From assembly GCA_913043235.1 (NCBI GenBank), contig CAJWLO010000008.1, positions 1 through 64,000 of the forward strand: a stretch of DNA of 64,000 nucleotides, in the 5' to 3' direction. Position numbers and translations under genes: made by a program. Below the pieces are notes generated by a model. That model ran no database searches. It was not told where the DNA came from and saw only the letters and a program-made list of their open reading frames with translations. Positions 55,648-64,000 of this stretch are shown piece after piece (within the stretch, counting starts at the first letter, position 1; each line of letters starts with the position of its first letter). This stretch comes from an uncultured Fidelibacterota bacterium. Its GTDB lineage: Bacteria; Fidelibacterota; Marinisomatia; Marinisomatales; UBA1611.

Positions 55648-57984
55648 ATGTTAAACCATCATTTTTCATCAGTTGAAACCGCTTTTATCAGCCGGTCTGA
55701 CATTAAAACCACTACTACTGCTATTCCCTATATTATAGTAGATACCTATCCAAACCTGGGTCTACTAACAGCCCTGCGATTTCTGGAATGGGCTGCAGAA
55801 AACCCACAAGGACTTATCAGCCTTCCAACGGGAAAAACACCAGAATATTTTATTAAGTGGGCGAATCATATCTTGACCAATTGGAATCATCCGCAAGTTG
55901 AGACTCTACGTAAAGATCATGGGATGGAAATGAAAAAAATACCAAAACTTGACCAATTGAGATTTGTACAGATAGATGAGTTTTATCCCATTAATCCTGA
56001 TCAGCATAATAGTTTTTACCATTATGTACAGCACTATTACATTAATGGACTTGGGCTCAGTTCGGATCAAAGCTTATTTATGAACTGCCTAGATATATCC
56101 AAGTCCAGTGATAAGAATCTAAATGATATTTTCCCGGATAATCAGATCGATCTTTCCCTGCGCAATCGCGATGCTAAAAGTCCGTTGGAAGAGATCCAGC
56201 AGGAAACTATTCTTATGACAGATCAGTGGTGCTCAAACTATGAGGCAAAAATAAGGCAGATGGGCGGTATCGGTTTTTTCCTAGGAGGAATAGGCCCAGA
56301 TGGTCACATCGCCTTTAATGTCCGCGGCTCAGATCATAATTCAACTACCAGACTTCTTGCCACAAATTTCGAAACACAGGCAACTGCAGCAACGGACCTA
56401 GGAGGTATAGAAATATCCAGGAATCGGCGGGTCATAACCATAGGCCTTTCTACTATTACCTACAATCCTGATGCTACGGCAATTATCATGGCTGCCGGTG
56501 AAGCCAAAGCAAAAATTGTACAGGCTTCCCTGGAAAACCCACCTGATAATCATTATCCTGCGACAGTCCTGCAACAGCTCAAGGGAGGTCGATTTTATTT
56601 GACCACTGGGGCAGCATCATGTTTAAAAGACGTAAATATTCAAAAACTGTACCATGATCCCTGGGATCAGGAAAAAATAGGAAAAGCAATAGTTCAGCTC
56701 TGCAAGCGTATGGATAGGTACAGTCATCATTTAACCATGGATGACCTTAATAATGATCTAGCCTGCTCCCAGATACCGGAACTTGGTAGACAAACGGTTC
56801 CCAATATGATTGAGACGTTTCAATCAAAGTTGGAAAAAGGCCTTCGGATTCCTACCGGTGAAACTTTCTTACATACAGGACCTCATCATGATGATATAAT
56901 GCTAGGCTATTTACCCCACTTGATTCACTTAATCCGTTCACCGGATAACAAGCATCATTTCACCAACATGACTTCAGGGTTTACTTCTGTCACCAATAAT
57001 TACCTGAAAAAAATATTAATTAATACAGAAAATTTTCTCAATGATGGTAAGATTCAGATGATAGAATATTCTGATTTTTTCAACATTGGGTATAAACTTA
57101 AATGGGATAAAGATGTGTATCATTATCTAGATCGCGTCGCCGCAAACAATAAAAAAGGTCAAGCTCGAGGTCTAAGTCATCGCCTAGTTCGAATCTTGGT
57201 GGAAGTGTATGGTATCAAATCAAAAAAAGATCTTATAAAAAAGATCCAAAAAACTATTATTTACCTAGATAACTGCTATGATGGGGAAAAAAATAGTGCT
57301 AATGTACAGAAGATTAAGGGGATGCTCCGGGAATTTGAAGAAGAACTGGTGTGGTCTCATTATGGTGTTCAAGTCCAGGATGTAAGCCATTTGCGATTGG
57401 GCTTTTACAAAGGAGATATTTTTTCCGAAATACCTCAACAAAAACGGGACGTAGAGCCCATCCTAGATCTAATTCGTAAGTTGAAACCCACCGTGATTAC
57501 TCTTGCTCTGGACCCAGAAGGCAGCGGTCCAGATACACATTACAAGGTTATGCAAGCTATCGCGGATGCAATTCGACAATGGAATGAAGTAGAGGATCTT
57601 AGCCATTTAAAAATATGGGGCTATCGTAATGTATGGTATCGTTTTAATCCCGAAGAGGCAGATATTATGATCCCAGTTTCTCTGAATTCCATGGCCACCC
57701 TCCGAGACACATTTATGACCTGTTATTTAAGTCAAAAAAACGCTTCCTTTCCAAGCTATGAACTGGACGGACCTTTCTGTGATCTGACTCAGAAAATCTG
57801 GGTTGAGCAGCATGAACTAATGCAGCTCATCCTAGGTCGTGATTTTTGGTACCAGCATAATCACCCCCGGATCAGGGCAACCCATGGCCTGGTATTTTTA
57901 AAGGAATTGACCATTGACCAATTCCTAAGTCAGGCCCGGTCTCTAGCTTCATCCATAGAAGGTAATCTATATTTGAATAATTAA
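55648..57984 (+). CDS. Glucosamine-6-phosphate deaminase-like / LmbE (PIG-L) deacetylase fusion
   Basis: 778 residues. Residues about 30-335 are NagB-like: LISLPTGKTPEYF (phosphate loop), FVQIDEFYPI with the catalytic Asp, GGIGPDGHIAFNVRGSD with the His, and RVITIGLSTI. In NagB the loop reads F-N-E-P-G-S; here the Glu of the Asp-His-Glu set is Val. Residues about 400-760 are a PIG-L/LmbE zinc deacetylase: HTGPHHDDIMLGY in place of H-P-D-D-E, and ALDPEGSGPDTHYKVMQAI. NagB-LmbE fusions are known in Bacteroidota; the joint protein could de-N-acetylate and then deaminate an amino sugar phosphate. Head of a plus-strand operon, with the sodium symporter 6 bp after it. Confidence 0.85.
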   Translation: MLNHHFSSVETAFISRSDIKTTTTAIPYIIVDTYPNLGLLTALRFLEWAAENPQGLISLPTGKTPEYFIKWANHILTNWNHPQVETLRKDHGMEMKKIPKLDQLRFVQIDEFYPINPDQHNSFYHYVQHYYINGLGLSSDQSLFMNCLDISKSSDKNLNDIFPDNQIDLSLRNRDAKSPLEEIQQETILMTDQWCSNYEAKIRQMGGIGFFLGGIGPDGHIAFNVRGSDHNSTTRLLATNFETQATAATDLGGIEISRNRRVITIGLSTITYNPDATAIIMAAGEAKAKIVQASLENPPDNHYPATVLQQLKGGRFYLTTGAASCLKDVNIQKLYHDPWDQEKIGKAIVQLCKRMDRYSHHLTMDDLNNDLACSQIPELGRQTVPNMIETFQSKLEKGLRIPTGETFLHTGPHHDDIMLGYLPHLIHLIRSPDNKHHFTNMTSGFTSVTNNYLKKILINTENFLNDGKIQMIEYSDFFNIGYKLKWDKDVYHYLDRVAANNKKGQARGLSHRLVRILVEVYGIKSKKDLIKKIQKTIIYLDNCYDGEKNSANVQKIKGMLREFEEELVWSHYGVQVQDVSHLRLGFYKGDIFSEIPQQKRDVEPILDLIRKLKPTVITLALDPEGSGPDTHYKVMQAIADAIRQWNEVEDLSHLKIWGYRNVWYRFNPEEADIMIPVSLNSMATLRDTFMTCYLSQKNASFPSYELDGPFCDLTQKIWVEQHELMQLILGRDFWYQHNHPRIRATHGLVFLKELTIDQFLSQARSLASSIEGNLYLNN

Positions 57985-57989
57985 CGACT

Positions 57990-59720
57990 ATGACACTTTC
58001 TACCCTAGACTGGACTATTGTTGTTGCTTATTTCGCTGTTTCATTACTTGTTGGAATCTGGGCTTCAAAACATTCAGGACAAGATACAAAATCATTTTTT
58101 CTTGCAGGCCGGAATATGCCTTGGTGGCTTTTAGGCGTCAGCATGGTTGCGACTACTTTTTCAACAGATACACCTAATCTTGTGACAGATCTAGTACGAC
58201 AAAATGGCGTCTCTGGGAACTGGGTCTGGTGGTCTTTTTTGCTTACAGGCATGCTAACTGTTTTTGTTTACGCCAATCTGTGGCATAGATCGGAAGTACT
58301 TACAGATATTGAATTCTATGAGCTTCGTTATAGCGGAAAAGCCGCAGCATTCTTACGCGGGTTCCGCGCTCTCTACCTGGGATTGGTCTTTAATGTGCTG
58401 GTAATGGGTTCCGTAAGTCTAGCTGCTATAAAATTTGGAGAAATAATACTGGGATGGTCAGGATTATTCACGCTCCTTATTGCCTGTTCAATAACTCTGA
58501 CATATTCTGTATTGGGTGGGTTAAAAGCAGTAATTATTACTGATTTTGTCCAGTTTACTATGGCAATGATCGGTTCTATTTGGGCTATGATTTATATTCT
58601 GGGACTGCCTGAGATCGGTGGTTTATCTAATCTGATATCTCATGAAAATGTATTGGGTAAAATTGCTATAATCCCTAATCTATCTGATCCTAATGTATGG
58701 GTCCCGGTTTTACTAGTTCCTCTGGCAGTACAGTGGTGGGCCAGCTATTATCCCGGATCAGAACCTGGAGGTGGAGGCTATATTGCACAACGCATGTTTT
58801 CGGCTAAGGATGAATCCAATGCTGTTAGAGCCACGTTTTTATTCAATGTCGCCCACTATGCCCTGCGTCCCTGGCCCTGGATCTTGATTGCCCTCTCTTC
58901 CCTAGTAATTTTCCCTGATTTAGCTGACCTGCAGTACGCCTTTCCCAACCTTACTGCGGATAAATTAGGACATGATGTAGCCTACCCGGCAATGCTAACC
59001 CTGCTTCCTGCCGGATTATTGGGCCTCGTTGCCGCATCACTCATCGCTGCATTCATGAGTACCATGTCTACTCAGGTCAACTTGGGAGCAAGTTACCTAG
59101 TAAATGATTTTTATCATCGTTTTATCAAACCGCAGGCATCAGAGAAACAATTGGTCATGGCTGGACGCTTATTTAGTCTAATATCAATTAGTTTAGGCGG
59201 TGGTCTAGGACTGGTACTTTCCAGCGCTGAACAGGCTTTTACTTTACTACTAATGATTGGTTCCGGAACAGGGCTCATATACATCCTGCGCTGGTTTTGG
59301 TGGCGAATTAATGCCTATACCGAGATTATTGCAATGGTTAGTTCCCTCATTATTGCAGGGTATCTTAACTTCGGCGAATCCAGTCTGGAAGGGTGGCAAA
59401 AAATTGTTTTTGGTGCTCTTCTCACAACAATAATTTGGATTGTAGCAACATATATCACACCACCGAATAATGACAAAACACTACGAAATTTTGTTCAAAA
59501 AGTAAAGCCAGGAGGTCCTGGATGGTCTAAATATACTGTACAGTCTGATTCTGATCCTTGGCCCGTGCCTAAAGGAATATTGTGCATGACGCTAGGCTGT
59601 ATCGCTGTTTATAGTATTCTGATTGGTGTTGGACAATTACTTTACGGTGATTTAATTGGTTTTACTCTTCTCGGTCTCTCTGCGTTTTCATTTTATATAC
59701 TAAACCAGTTGTGGAAGTAA
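57990..59720 (+). CDS. Sodium:solute symporter (SSS family)
   Basis: 576 residues with 13-14 helices. SSS markers: TLDWTIVVAYFAVSLLVGIW, KSFFLAGRNMPWWLLGVSMV, TFSTDTPNLVTDLVRQNGVS in helix 2, YSVLGGLKAVIITDFVQF, AAFMSTMSTQVNLGASYLVN and FYHRFIKPQ. It differs from the symporter at 250-1878 mainly in the WWSFLLTG and SEPGGGGYIAQR segments, which place it in the branch found with amino-sugar genes. Its stop overlaps the GTG of the next gene by 10 bases, so translation is probably coupled. Substrate inferred as an amino sugar or galactose-like sugar from the flanking genes. Confidence 0.9.
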   Translation: MTLSTLDWTIVVAYFAVSLLVGIWASKHSGQDTKSFFLAGRNMPWWLLGVSMVATTFSTDTPNLVTDLVRQNGVSGNWVWWSFLLTGMLTVFVYANLWHRSEVLTDIEFYELRYSGKAAAFLRGFRALYLGLVFNVLVMGSVSLAAIKFGEIILGWSGLFTLLIACSITLTYSVLGGLKAVIITDFVQFTMAMIGSIWAMIYILGLPEIGGLSNLISHENVLGKIAIIPNLSDPNVWVPVLLVPLAVQWWASYYPGSEPGGGGYIAQRMFSAKDESNAVRATFLFNVAHYALRPWPWILIALSSLVIFPDLADLQYAFPNLTADKLGHDVAYPAMLTLLPAGLLGLVAASLIAAFMSTMSTQVNLGASYLVNDFYHRFIKPQASEKQLVMAGRLFSLISISLGGGLGLVLSSAEQAFTLLLMIGSGTGLIYILRWFWWRINAYTEIIAMVSSLIIAGYLNFGESSLEGWQKIVFGALLTTIIWIVATYITPPNNDKTLRNFVQKVKPGGPGWSKYTVQSDSDPWPVPKGILCMTLGCIAVYSILIGVGQLLYGDLIGFTLLGLSAFSFYILNQLWK

Positions 59721-60754
59721 GCGCACCGGGTAGAATCTGTTTATTTGGAGAACATCAAGATTACCTAGGTCTGCCTGTTATTGCCATGGCCATCTCTCTA
59801 CGTGCAAAAATCACCGGCAGACGGCGATCTGACCATCATGTCATCATCCATAAACCAGATCTCGATGAAAGTGAATCTTTTTCCCTTGATGACCTGACTT
59901 ACTCTAAACCACGAGATTATTTTAAAAGTGGAATAGTCGTTTGCCAAGATGCGGGTCTCACTTTCTCAAATGGATTTAAATGTGAGGTTTCAAGTGATAT
60001 TCCTATTCGTGCCGGAACCAGCAGTTCTTCTGCCATTACTGTATCCTGGATCCAATTTTTATCCCAAATGGCAGATACTCCGGTAAACTGGGATCAAAAG
60101 AAAATTGGGAAATTGGCGTATAAAACAGAGGTAGAAGAATTCAATGAACCCGGCGGTATGATGGATCAATATACCACTGCCATGGGAGGACTTATATATT
60201 TGCAGTCCGAGCCAGATATTAGAGTTCGGTCCGTAAAAGCACAATTAGGTGATTTTGTCTTAGGCGATTCAAACGAACCAAAAGACACTATGAATATTTT
60301 ACTTCGCTGCCGTGATACCCGCCTGGAAATCTTAAAAAAATTACAAAAGAAAAATATAAAATTAGACCTTCATTACTGTAAAGATGAAGTAAACTTATCG
60401 GATTTAAGTACGAATGAGAAAATTTTGTTTAAGGGTACAATCCGTAACCGAGATCTCTTACAGCAGGCTTTAAACGAACTGAAAAAGAAAGAACTAGACC
60501 ATAATAATATTGGCAGGCTATTATCAGAGCATCATGTGGTTTTAAGAGATGTGCTCCAGCTTAGTACTCCTAAGATTGAAAGCATGTTGGATGCATCCCT
60601 AACAGCCGGTGCTTTGGGAGGTAAAATAAATGGTTCTGGAGGTGGTGGCTGTATGTTTGCATACTGCCCGGGAAATACAAAAGAGGTAGCCTTGGCTATT
60701 GAACGTTCCGGTGGTGATGCCTATATCATTAATCAGGATACGGGAGTTATATAA
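59711..60754 (+). CDS. GHMP kinase, galactokinase-like
   Basis: 347 residues from GTG 59711, overlapping the symporter gene by 10 bases. GHMP signatures: VSAPGRICLFGEHQDYLGLP (galactokinase-like sugar-binding start), PIRAGTSSSSAITVSW (ATP loop) and GGKINGSGGGGCMFAY (motif 3). FNEPGGMMDQYTTAMGG supplies the catalytic Asp as in GalK (G-x-x-M-D-Q). It would phosphorylate a sugar, most likely at C1. This is odd beside a NagB-type enzyme that acts on 6-phosphates, so the sugar and pathway are open; N-acetylgalactosamine or N-acetylglucosamine is possible. Confidence 0.85.
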   Translation: MEVSAPGRICLFGEHQDYLGLPVIAMAISLRAKITGRRRSDHHVIIHKPDLDESESFSLDDLTYSKPRDYFKSGIVVCQDAGLTFSNGFKCEVSSDIPIRAGTSSSSAITVSWIQFLSQMADTPVNWDQKKIGKLAYKTEVEEFNEPGGMMDQYTTAMGGLIYLQSEPDIRVRSVKAQLGDFVLGDSNEPKDTMNILLRCRDTRLEILKKLQKKNIKLDLHYCKDEVNLSDLSTNEKILFKGTIRNRDLLQQALNELKKKELDHNNIGRLLSEHHVVLRDVLQLSTPKIESMLDASLTAGALGGKINGSGGGGCMFAYCPGNTKEVALAIERSGGDAYIINQDTGVI

Positions 60755-60792
60755 AATATCGCCAAGAACATTAGCAGCTGACTCTTGTGTAT

Positions 60793-61845
60793 TCAATCAA
60801 AGGATATAATCTTACCATGAACTGGAGCGAAAAATTCTTTTGGGTTTATACCTTTTTCTTCCATAACCTGTCTTAATTTCCTCGGAGGCTCATCTACCGG
60901 TTCTGTTGTTAATACAAAAGTTCCCCAGTGAATACCGATACTTTGTTTGGATTTCACATCCAGATGTATTTCCAATGCTTCCCGGGGATTGATGTGAAAA
61001 TTGCTCATGAACCACCGTGGATCATATCCACCAATGGGAATTGCAGAAAAATCAAATGGACCGGCCTTTTCACCAATTTCTTTAAACTGATACGCATTAT
61101 ATCCTGTATCGCCGGCAAACCAGAATTTGAATTTCTTATACTCCACTGCCCACGAAGCCCAAAGGGTATCAAATTCTTTTAGAACTGTTCGTTTGGACCA
61201 ATGCTGTGATGGCAGACAGGTAATTTTCAGACCTTCTACCAAGTCCTCATCCCACCAGTCGTATTCATTCACTTCAAAAATACCCTGCTCCTTGAACCAT
61301 GGTTTCAAACCAAGGGGCACAATCCACTTGGCACGATTACCAACTAGCATTACTGTATTGTAATCCAGGTGGTCATAATGATTATGGCTGATCAAGACTA
61401 GGTCGACCATACTTAAAATATTTTTATCAAGAGCTGGCGGTGTATATCTCTTTGGACCCGCAAATTGCACAGGAGAACAATATTCAGACAATATCGGGTC
61501 CGTCAGAATCAATTTTCCATCCAGGGAAAGTAACAAGGTTGAATGCCCGCCCCAGACTGCAAACCACTGCGGCGCATTTTCCAAATCATTAACGGTAAAT
61601 ACATTAATCTCTTTCTTTTCAATTTGATCAATATTCGGACGGTCTTCCATGATCATGTCTATCAAATCAACTAAGGACTTTTTTTCCTGATCAGGATCCA
61701 AGTAAGGATTTGTAAATCCTCTACTTGTGTGGTGGGTTTTGCTAGGTTCATAATAAGGATTCAAATTCCTTCCTTGAGGGATACCTATAATCACTGAAAA
61801 AATGATTACAGGTGCCAAATTTGATTTAATCAGAGAATAATACAT
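60793..61845 (-). CDS. MBL-fold metallohydrolase (UlaG/NAPE-PLD-like), exported
   Basis: 350 residues. A signal peptide or anchor ends near IGIPQG. Metal motif SHNHYDHLDY is intact, with WGGHSTLLLSLDGK before it, GPKRYTPPALD, SQHWSKRTVLKEFDTLWASW, FAGDTGYNAYQFKEIGEKAG, and SIGIHWGTFVLTTEPVDEPP with the last His. This layout matches the UlaG/NAPE-PLD branch, which hydrolyses phosphodiesters or lactones. The gene is 13 bp after the molybdopterin oxidoreductase gene. It is the functional counterpart of the broken copy at 1962-3058. Confidence 0.88.
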   Translation of the reverse strand: MYYSLIKSNLAPVIIFSVIIGIPQGRNLNPYYEPSKTHHTSRGFTNPYLDPDQEKKSLVDLIDMIMEDRPNIDQIEKKEINVFTVNDLENAPQWFAVWGGHSTLLLSLDGKLILTDPILSEYCSPVQFAGPKRYTPPALDKNILSMVDLVLISHNHYDHLDYNTVMLVGNRAKWIVPLGLKPWFKEQGIFEVNEYDWWDEDLVEGLKITCLPSQHWSKRTVLKEFDTLWASWAVEYKKFKFWFAGDTGYNAYQFKEIGEKAGPFDFSAIPIGGYDPRWFMSNFHINPREALEIHLDVKSKQSIGIHWGTFVLTTEPVDEPPRKLRQVMEEKGINPKEFFAPVHGKIISFD

Positions 61846-61858
61846 TTCAATTAGTGGA

Positions 61859-64000
61859 TTAGACTAAAGGCGAAATGTTTACCATGGTTGATTTAAAACC
61901 AGGTGTCTTGCTACGTTTATCCGATTGTTCAGAAATTAGTGCATTACTTTCTGGGAAATAAGTAGCCACATTCCCAGGGGGAAGATCAAATCCTTTTACA
62001 GTTACATTTTCCATAGATCCAATATCATTATTAATTGTAACCTTATCTCCCTCCCTGAGATGTAGTGATAACATATCATTGGTATTCATCAAAACGATCC
62101 AGCGATGATCCACCTTTCTGTATGTGTCATATTCCTCATATATTATTGTATTGAATTGTCCTTCGCTGCGGATACTCGCCATCCGATATTGCCCTTTTTC
62201 CCCATTTAACTGTGGAATATCAACTGTTTTAAAAAGAGCTTTTTTATCGGGTGTGGTAAATTTTGGTTGGTGAAACGTCCGACCTTCAATCTGAAACTCT
62301 TCTCTGTTTTTATCTAGTAATTTAATCTTTTGAAACCCTGGGATTACATTCCCAATGAGATGTCGAATATTCCCATGGTTTTTAAAGCTAGAAAAATTTA
62401 TTTTTTCATTGCCAAAAAGATCTTCGGCAATTGTGGCGATAATTTCTACCTCAGAACGAACATTATCCAGTCGCACTTTTCCACCATCACTCATGCGCAC
62501 AAAATTGAACATGGATTCCTGTGTGGTGGGTTGCTTTTCTTCATCCCTTGCCGCTACAGGAAGGATTAGAGTGTTTTGGCCTTTACCGGAAAAATGGCCT
62601 TCATTCAAAGTGGTTGTCAGAAAAACTTTAAATGGAATATTCGCCAGGGCTTTATCTGAAAATTTTGTATCCGGTGAAGCCGCATAGAGATTTCCGCCCA
62701 TCATAAAGGCAAAATCAATTTCATCTCGCACTGCAGCCTGTAGACATGAAATAGTATCCATTCCAGGTGACTGAGGGTAGTTTAGATTAAGTTCCTTCTC
62801 TAATCTTTCCAGTATATTTTTATTAAGAGAAGGGGTCATACCCATAGAACCAATACCTTGGACATTGGAATGCCCTCTAAGCGGTAGCAATCCTGCATTA
62901 TTTTTTCCAACCATTCCACGAAGAAGAGCCAAGTTTACAATAGATTCCACATTCCCTACTCCATGTAAATGCTGAGTGATACCCATACTCCATGCAAAGA
63001 CTACATTATCTGCCTGGGCATATTCTTTAGCTAATTCCTCAATTTTTTTATGGCCAACACCAGATGAAAGCTCAATATCTTCCCAAGATGTAGAGATAAT
63101 ATCATCTGAAAAGATGCTATAACCATTGGTGTAATCTTGGATATATTTTTTATCCACAAGTTTTTGATTTATCAGGACTTTGGCAATACCTTTCAAAAGT
63201 GCAATATCACCTCCGATATGGGGCTGTACATAGTTGGTAGCAATTTCATGATCACCTAATAACATGGCACGCCAATCACTGGGAACCTTATAGTTTACTA
63301 AACCTGGCTCTCTTAATGGATTGACAATAATAACCTTCCCTCCCTTTCTACGGCAATTTAGGAGTTCTTTCATAAAACGTGGGTGATTGGAAGATGGATT
63401 AGCACCCTGGACCCAGATCATATCAGCATATTGCAAATTGTCAAGCAAAACTGTGGCAGTTCCGCTACCGATTGTACCGTTAAGTCCAGTTCCTGATGCC
63501 TGATGACAGTAATAAGAGCAGTTATTTATATTATTTGTCCCTAAAATTCTTGCAAATAACTGTAATAGAAAAGCTGCTTCATTGGATGATCTACCAGAGC
63601 TGTAAAAAAAGGTACGATTTGGATTAACATGATTTACGGCCTCTGTAAGTTTGCTCATAGCTTCCTGCCAGCTGATAGGTATATAATAATCTTTTTCCCC
63701 TTCATTCCATAAGGGTGTGTTAAGTCTACCAAGACGCTCCAAGTCTATAGGACGCATGGCTTTGAATTGTGCTATGGTATTATCATCGAACAACTTATCT
63801 GGAATTGGACTTTGTATATCAGTAAGTTGCGCCTGGATGCTCTTTTTACAGATTTCCGGAAAACTGTCAGTCTCATTTACCATCCCTCCCTTTTGACCGC
63901 CCATCCCCAACGCACAGGTTTTACATGTATTTTTAGAATTGATAGAATCAAAAAAATTTCTATACCCAACAGTCCGCGCTGTCTTAAGGGAGTCAACAAT
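61859..64000 (-). CDS. Molybdopterin oxidoreductase (FdhF/YdeP type), truncated at window edge
   Basis: The reading frame is open to base 64000, so the start lies outside; about 713 residues are visible. The first visible part reads NTCKTCALGMGGQKGG and FPEICKKSIQAQ, a motif of the YdeP-like group of molybdopterin oxidoreductases. Further motifs: RLNTPLWNEGEKDYYIPISW, FYSSGRSSNEAAFLLQLFAR, YCHQASGTGLNGTIGSGTAT, WVQGANPSSNHPRFM, LRGHSNVQGIGSMGMTPSL, AASPDTKFSDKALANIPF and a C-terminal dinucleotide-binding barrel (MNTNDMLSLHLREGDKVTI). A formate-dehydrogenase-like fold is sure; the substrate is not. It lies 13 bp upstream of the MBL gene. Confidence 0.9.
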   Translation of the reverse strand: MVDSLKTARTVGYRNFFDSINSKNTCKTCALGMGGQKGGMVNETDSFPEICKKSIQAQLTDIQSPIPDKLFDDNTIAQFKAMRPIDLERLGRLNTPLWNEGEKDYYIPISWQEAMSKLTEAVNHVNPNRTFFYSSGRSSNEAAFLLQLFARILGTNNINNCSYYCHQASGTGLNGTIGSGTATVLLDNLQYADMIWVQGANPSSNHPRFMKELLNCRRKGGKVIIVNPLREPGLVNYKVPSDWRAMLLGDHEIATNYVQPHIGGDIALLKGIAKVLINQKLVDKKYIQDYTNGYSIFSDDIISTSWEDIELSSGVGHKKIEELAKEYAQADNVVFAWSMGITQHLHGVGNVESIVNLALLRGMVGKNNAGLLPLRGHSNVQGIGSMGMTPSLNKNILERLEKELNLNYPQSPGMDTISCLQAAVRDEIDFAFMMGGNLYAASPDTKFSDKALANIPFKVFLTTTLNEGHFSGKGQNTLILPVAARDEEKQPTTQESMFNFVRMSDGGKVRLDNVRSEVEIIATIAEDLFGNEKINFSSFKNHGNIRHLIGNVIPGFQKIKLLDKNREEFQIEGRTFHQPKFTTPDKKALFKTVDIPQLNGEKGQYRMASIRSEGQFNTIIYEEYDTYRKVDHRWIVLMNTNDMLSLHLREGDKVTINNDIGSMENVTVKGFDLPPGNVATYFPESNALISEQSDKRSKTPGFKSTMVNISPLV

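Noticed and set aside
1-64000. tRNA, rRNA, CRISPR, prophage or insertion-sequence features
   Set aside because: No cloverleaf with a T-arm motif, no short regular repeats with spacers, and no transposase, integrase or phage structural gene was found on reading either strand.

Overview
The window reads as about 64 kb of a low-GC chromosome from a Gram-negative bacterium of the FCB type. The evidence is a TonB-dependent receptor with a carboxypeptidase-like N-terminal domain, a PorV/PorQ-family outer-membrane protein, and large secreted proteins ending in a FlgD/type IX-secretion-like C-terminal domain (YPNPFN...GVYL/GIYF). The NPFNP-type sorting tail together with LplABC-type ABC importers fits Marinimicrobia (SAR406), Calditrichota or Ignavibacteria better than classical Bacteroidota; this assignment is inference. 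No rRNA, tRNA, CRISPR array, phage gene or insertion sequence was recognised. The content is almost entirely carbohydrate uptake and catabolism.

Region 1 (1-3058, minus): the start of a GH32-like lipoprotein gene, a sodium:solute symporter that seems to start at ATT, and a decayed metallo-beta-lactamase-fold gene.

Region 2 (3130-17913, minus): a close-packed run of eight genes. In transcription order they are an MFS permease, a Gfo/Idh/MocA dehydrogenase, a TMEM220-like membrane protein, a 1310-residue PmoA-like/heme c fusion, xylose isomerase, xylulokinase, a DUF5916 outer-membrane protein and a CotH-kinase protein. Upstream lie a LacI-type operator and a compact 127-bp inverted-repeat element.

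Region 3 (18431-23985): a mutarotase gene (minus) divergent from lacI, a GRP-type sugar porter, a ribokinase-like kinase and a divergent PanB-like protein (plus).

Region 4 (24298-42249, minus): 13 nearly contiguous genes that look like one 18-kb transcription unit. In transcription order: PfkB kinase, FGE-like, two large secreted TIM-barrel proteins, a PhyH dioxygenase, a second FGE-like, a third TIM-barrel paralogue, two ADP-ribosylglycohydrolase-fold proteins, a solute-binding protein, two LplB/LplC-type permeases and an MsmX-type ATPase. A strong bidirectional hairpin terminator separates it from region 5. This is the most novel-looking system in the window: a duplicated secreted module tied to a dedicated importer and intracellular enzymes.

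Region 5 (42356-48703, minus): TonB receptor, secreted T9SS-type protein and PorV-like protein, under a perfect 18-bp LacI-type palindrome. Similar palindromes lie upstream of the MFS/xylose run and between galM and lacI, so one LacI regulator probably ties outer-membrane uptake, inner-membrane transport and xylose metabolism together.

Region 6 (48858-55397, minus): a seven-repeat propeller lipoprotein, small lipoproteins (one NIPSNAP), a YhhN-type lysoplasmalogenase, a YdcF-like protein (second apparent ATT start) and a second CotH-kinase protein.

Region 7 (55648-64000): a plus-strand operon with a NagB-LmbE fusion, a sodium symporter and a GHMP (galactokinase-like) kinase, then on the minus strand an intact MBL-fold hydrolase and a molybdopterin oxidoreductase cut by the window edge.
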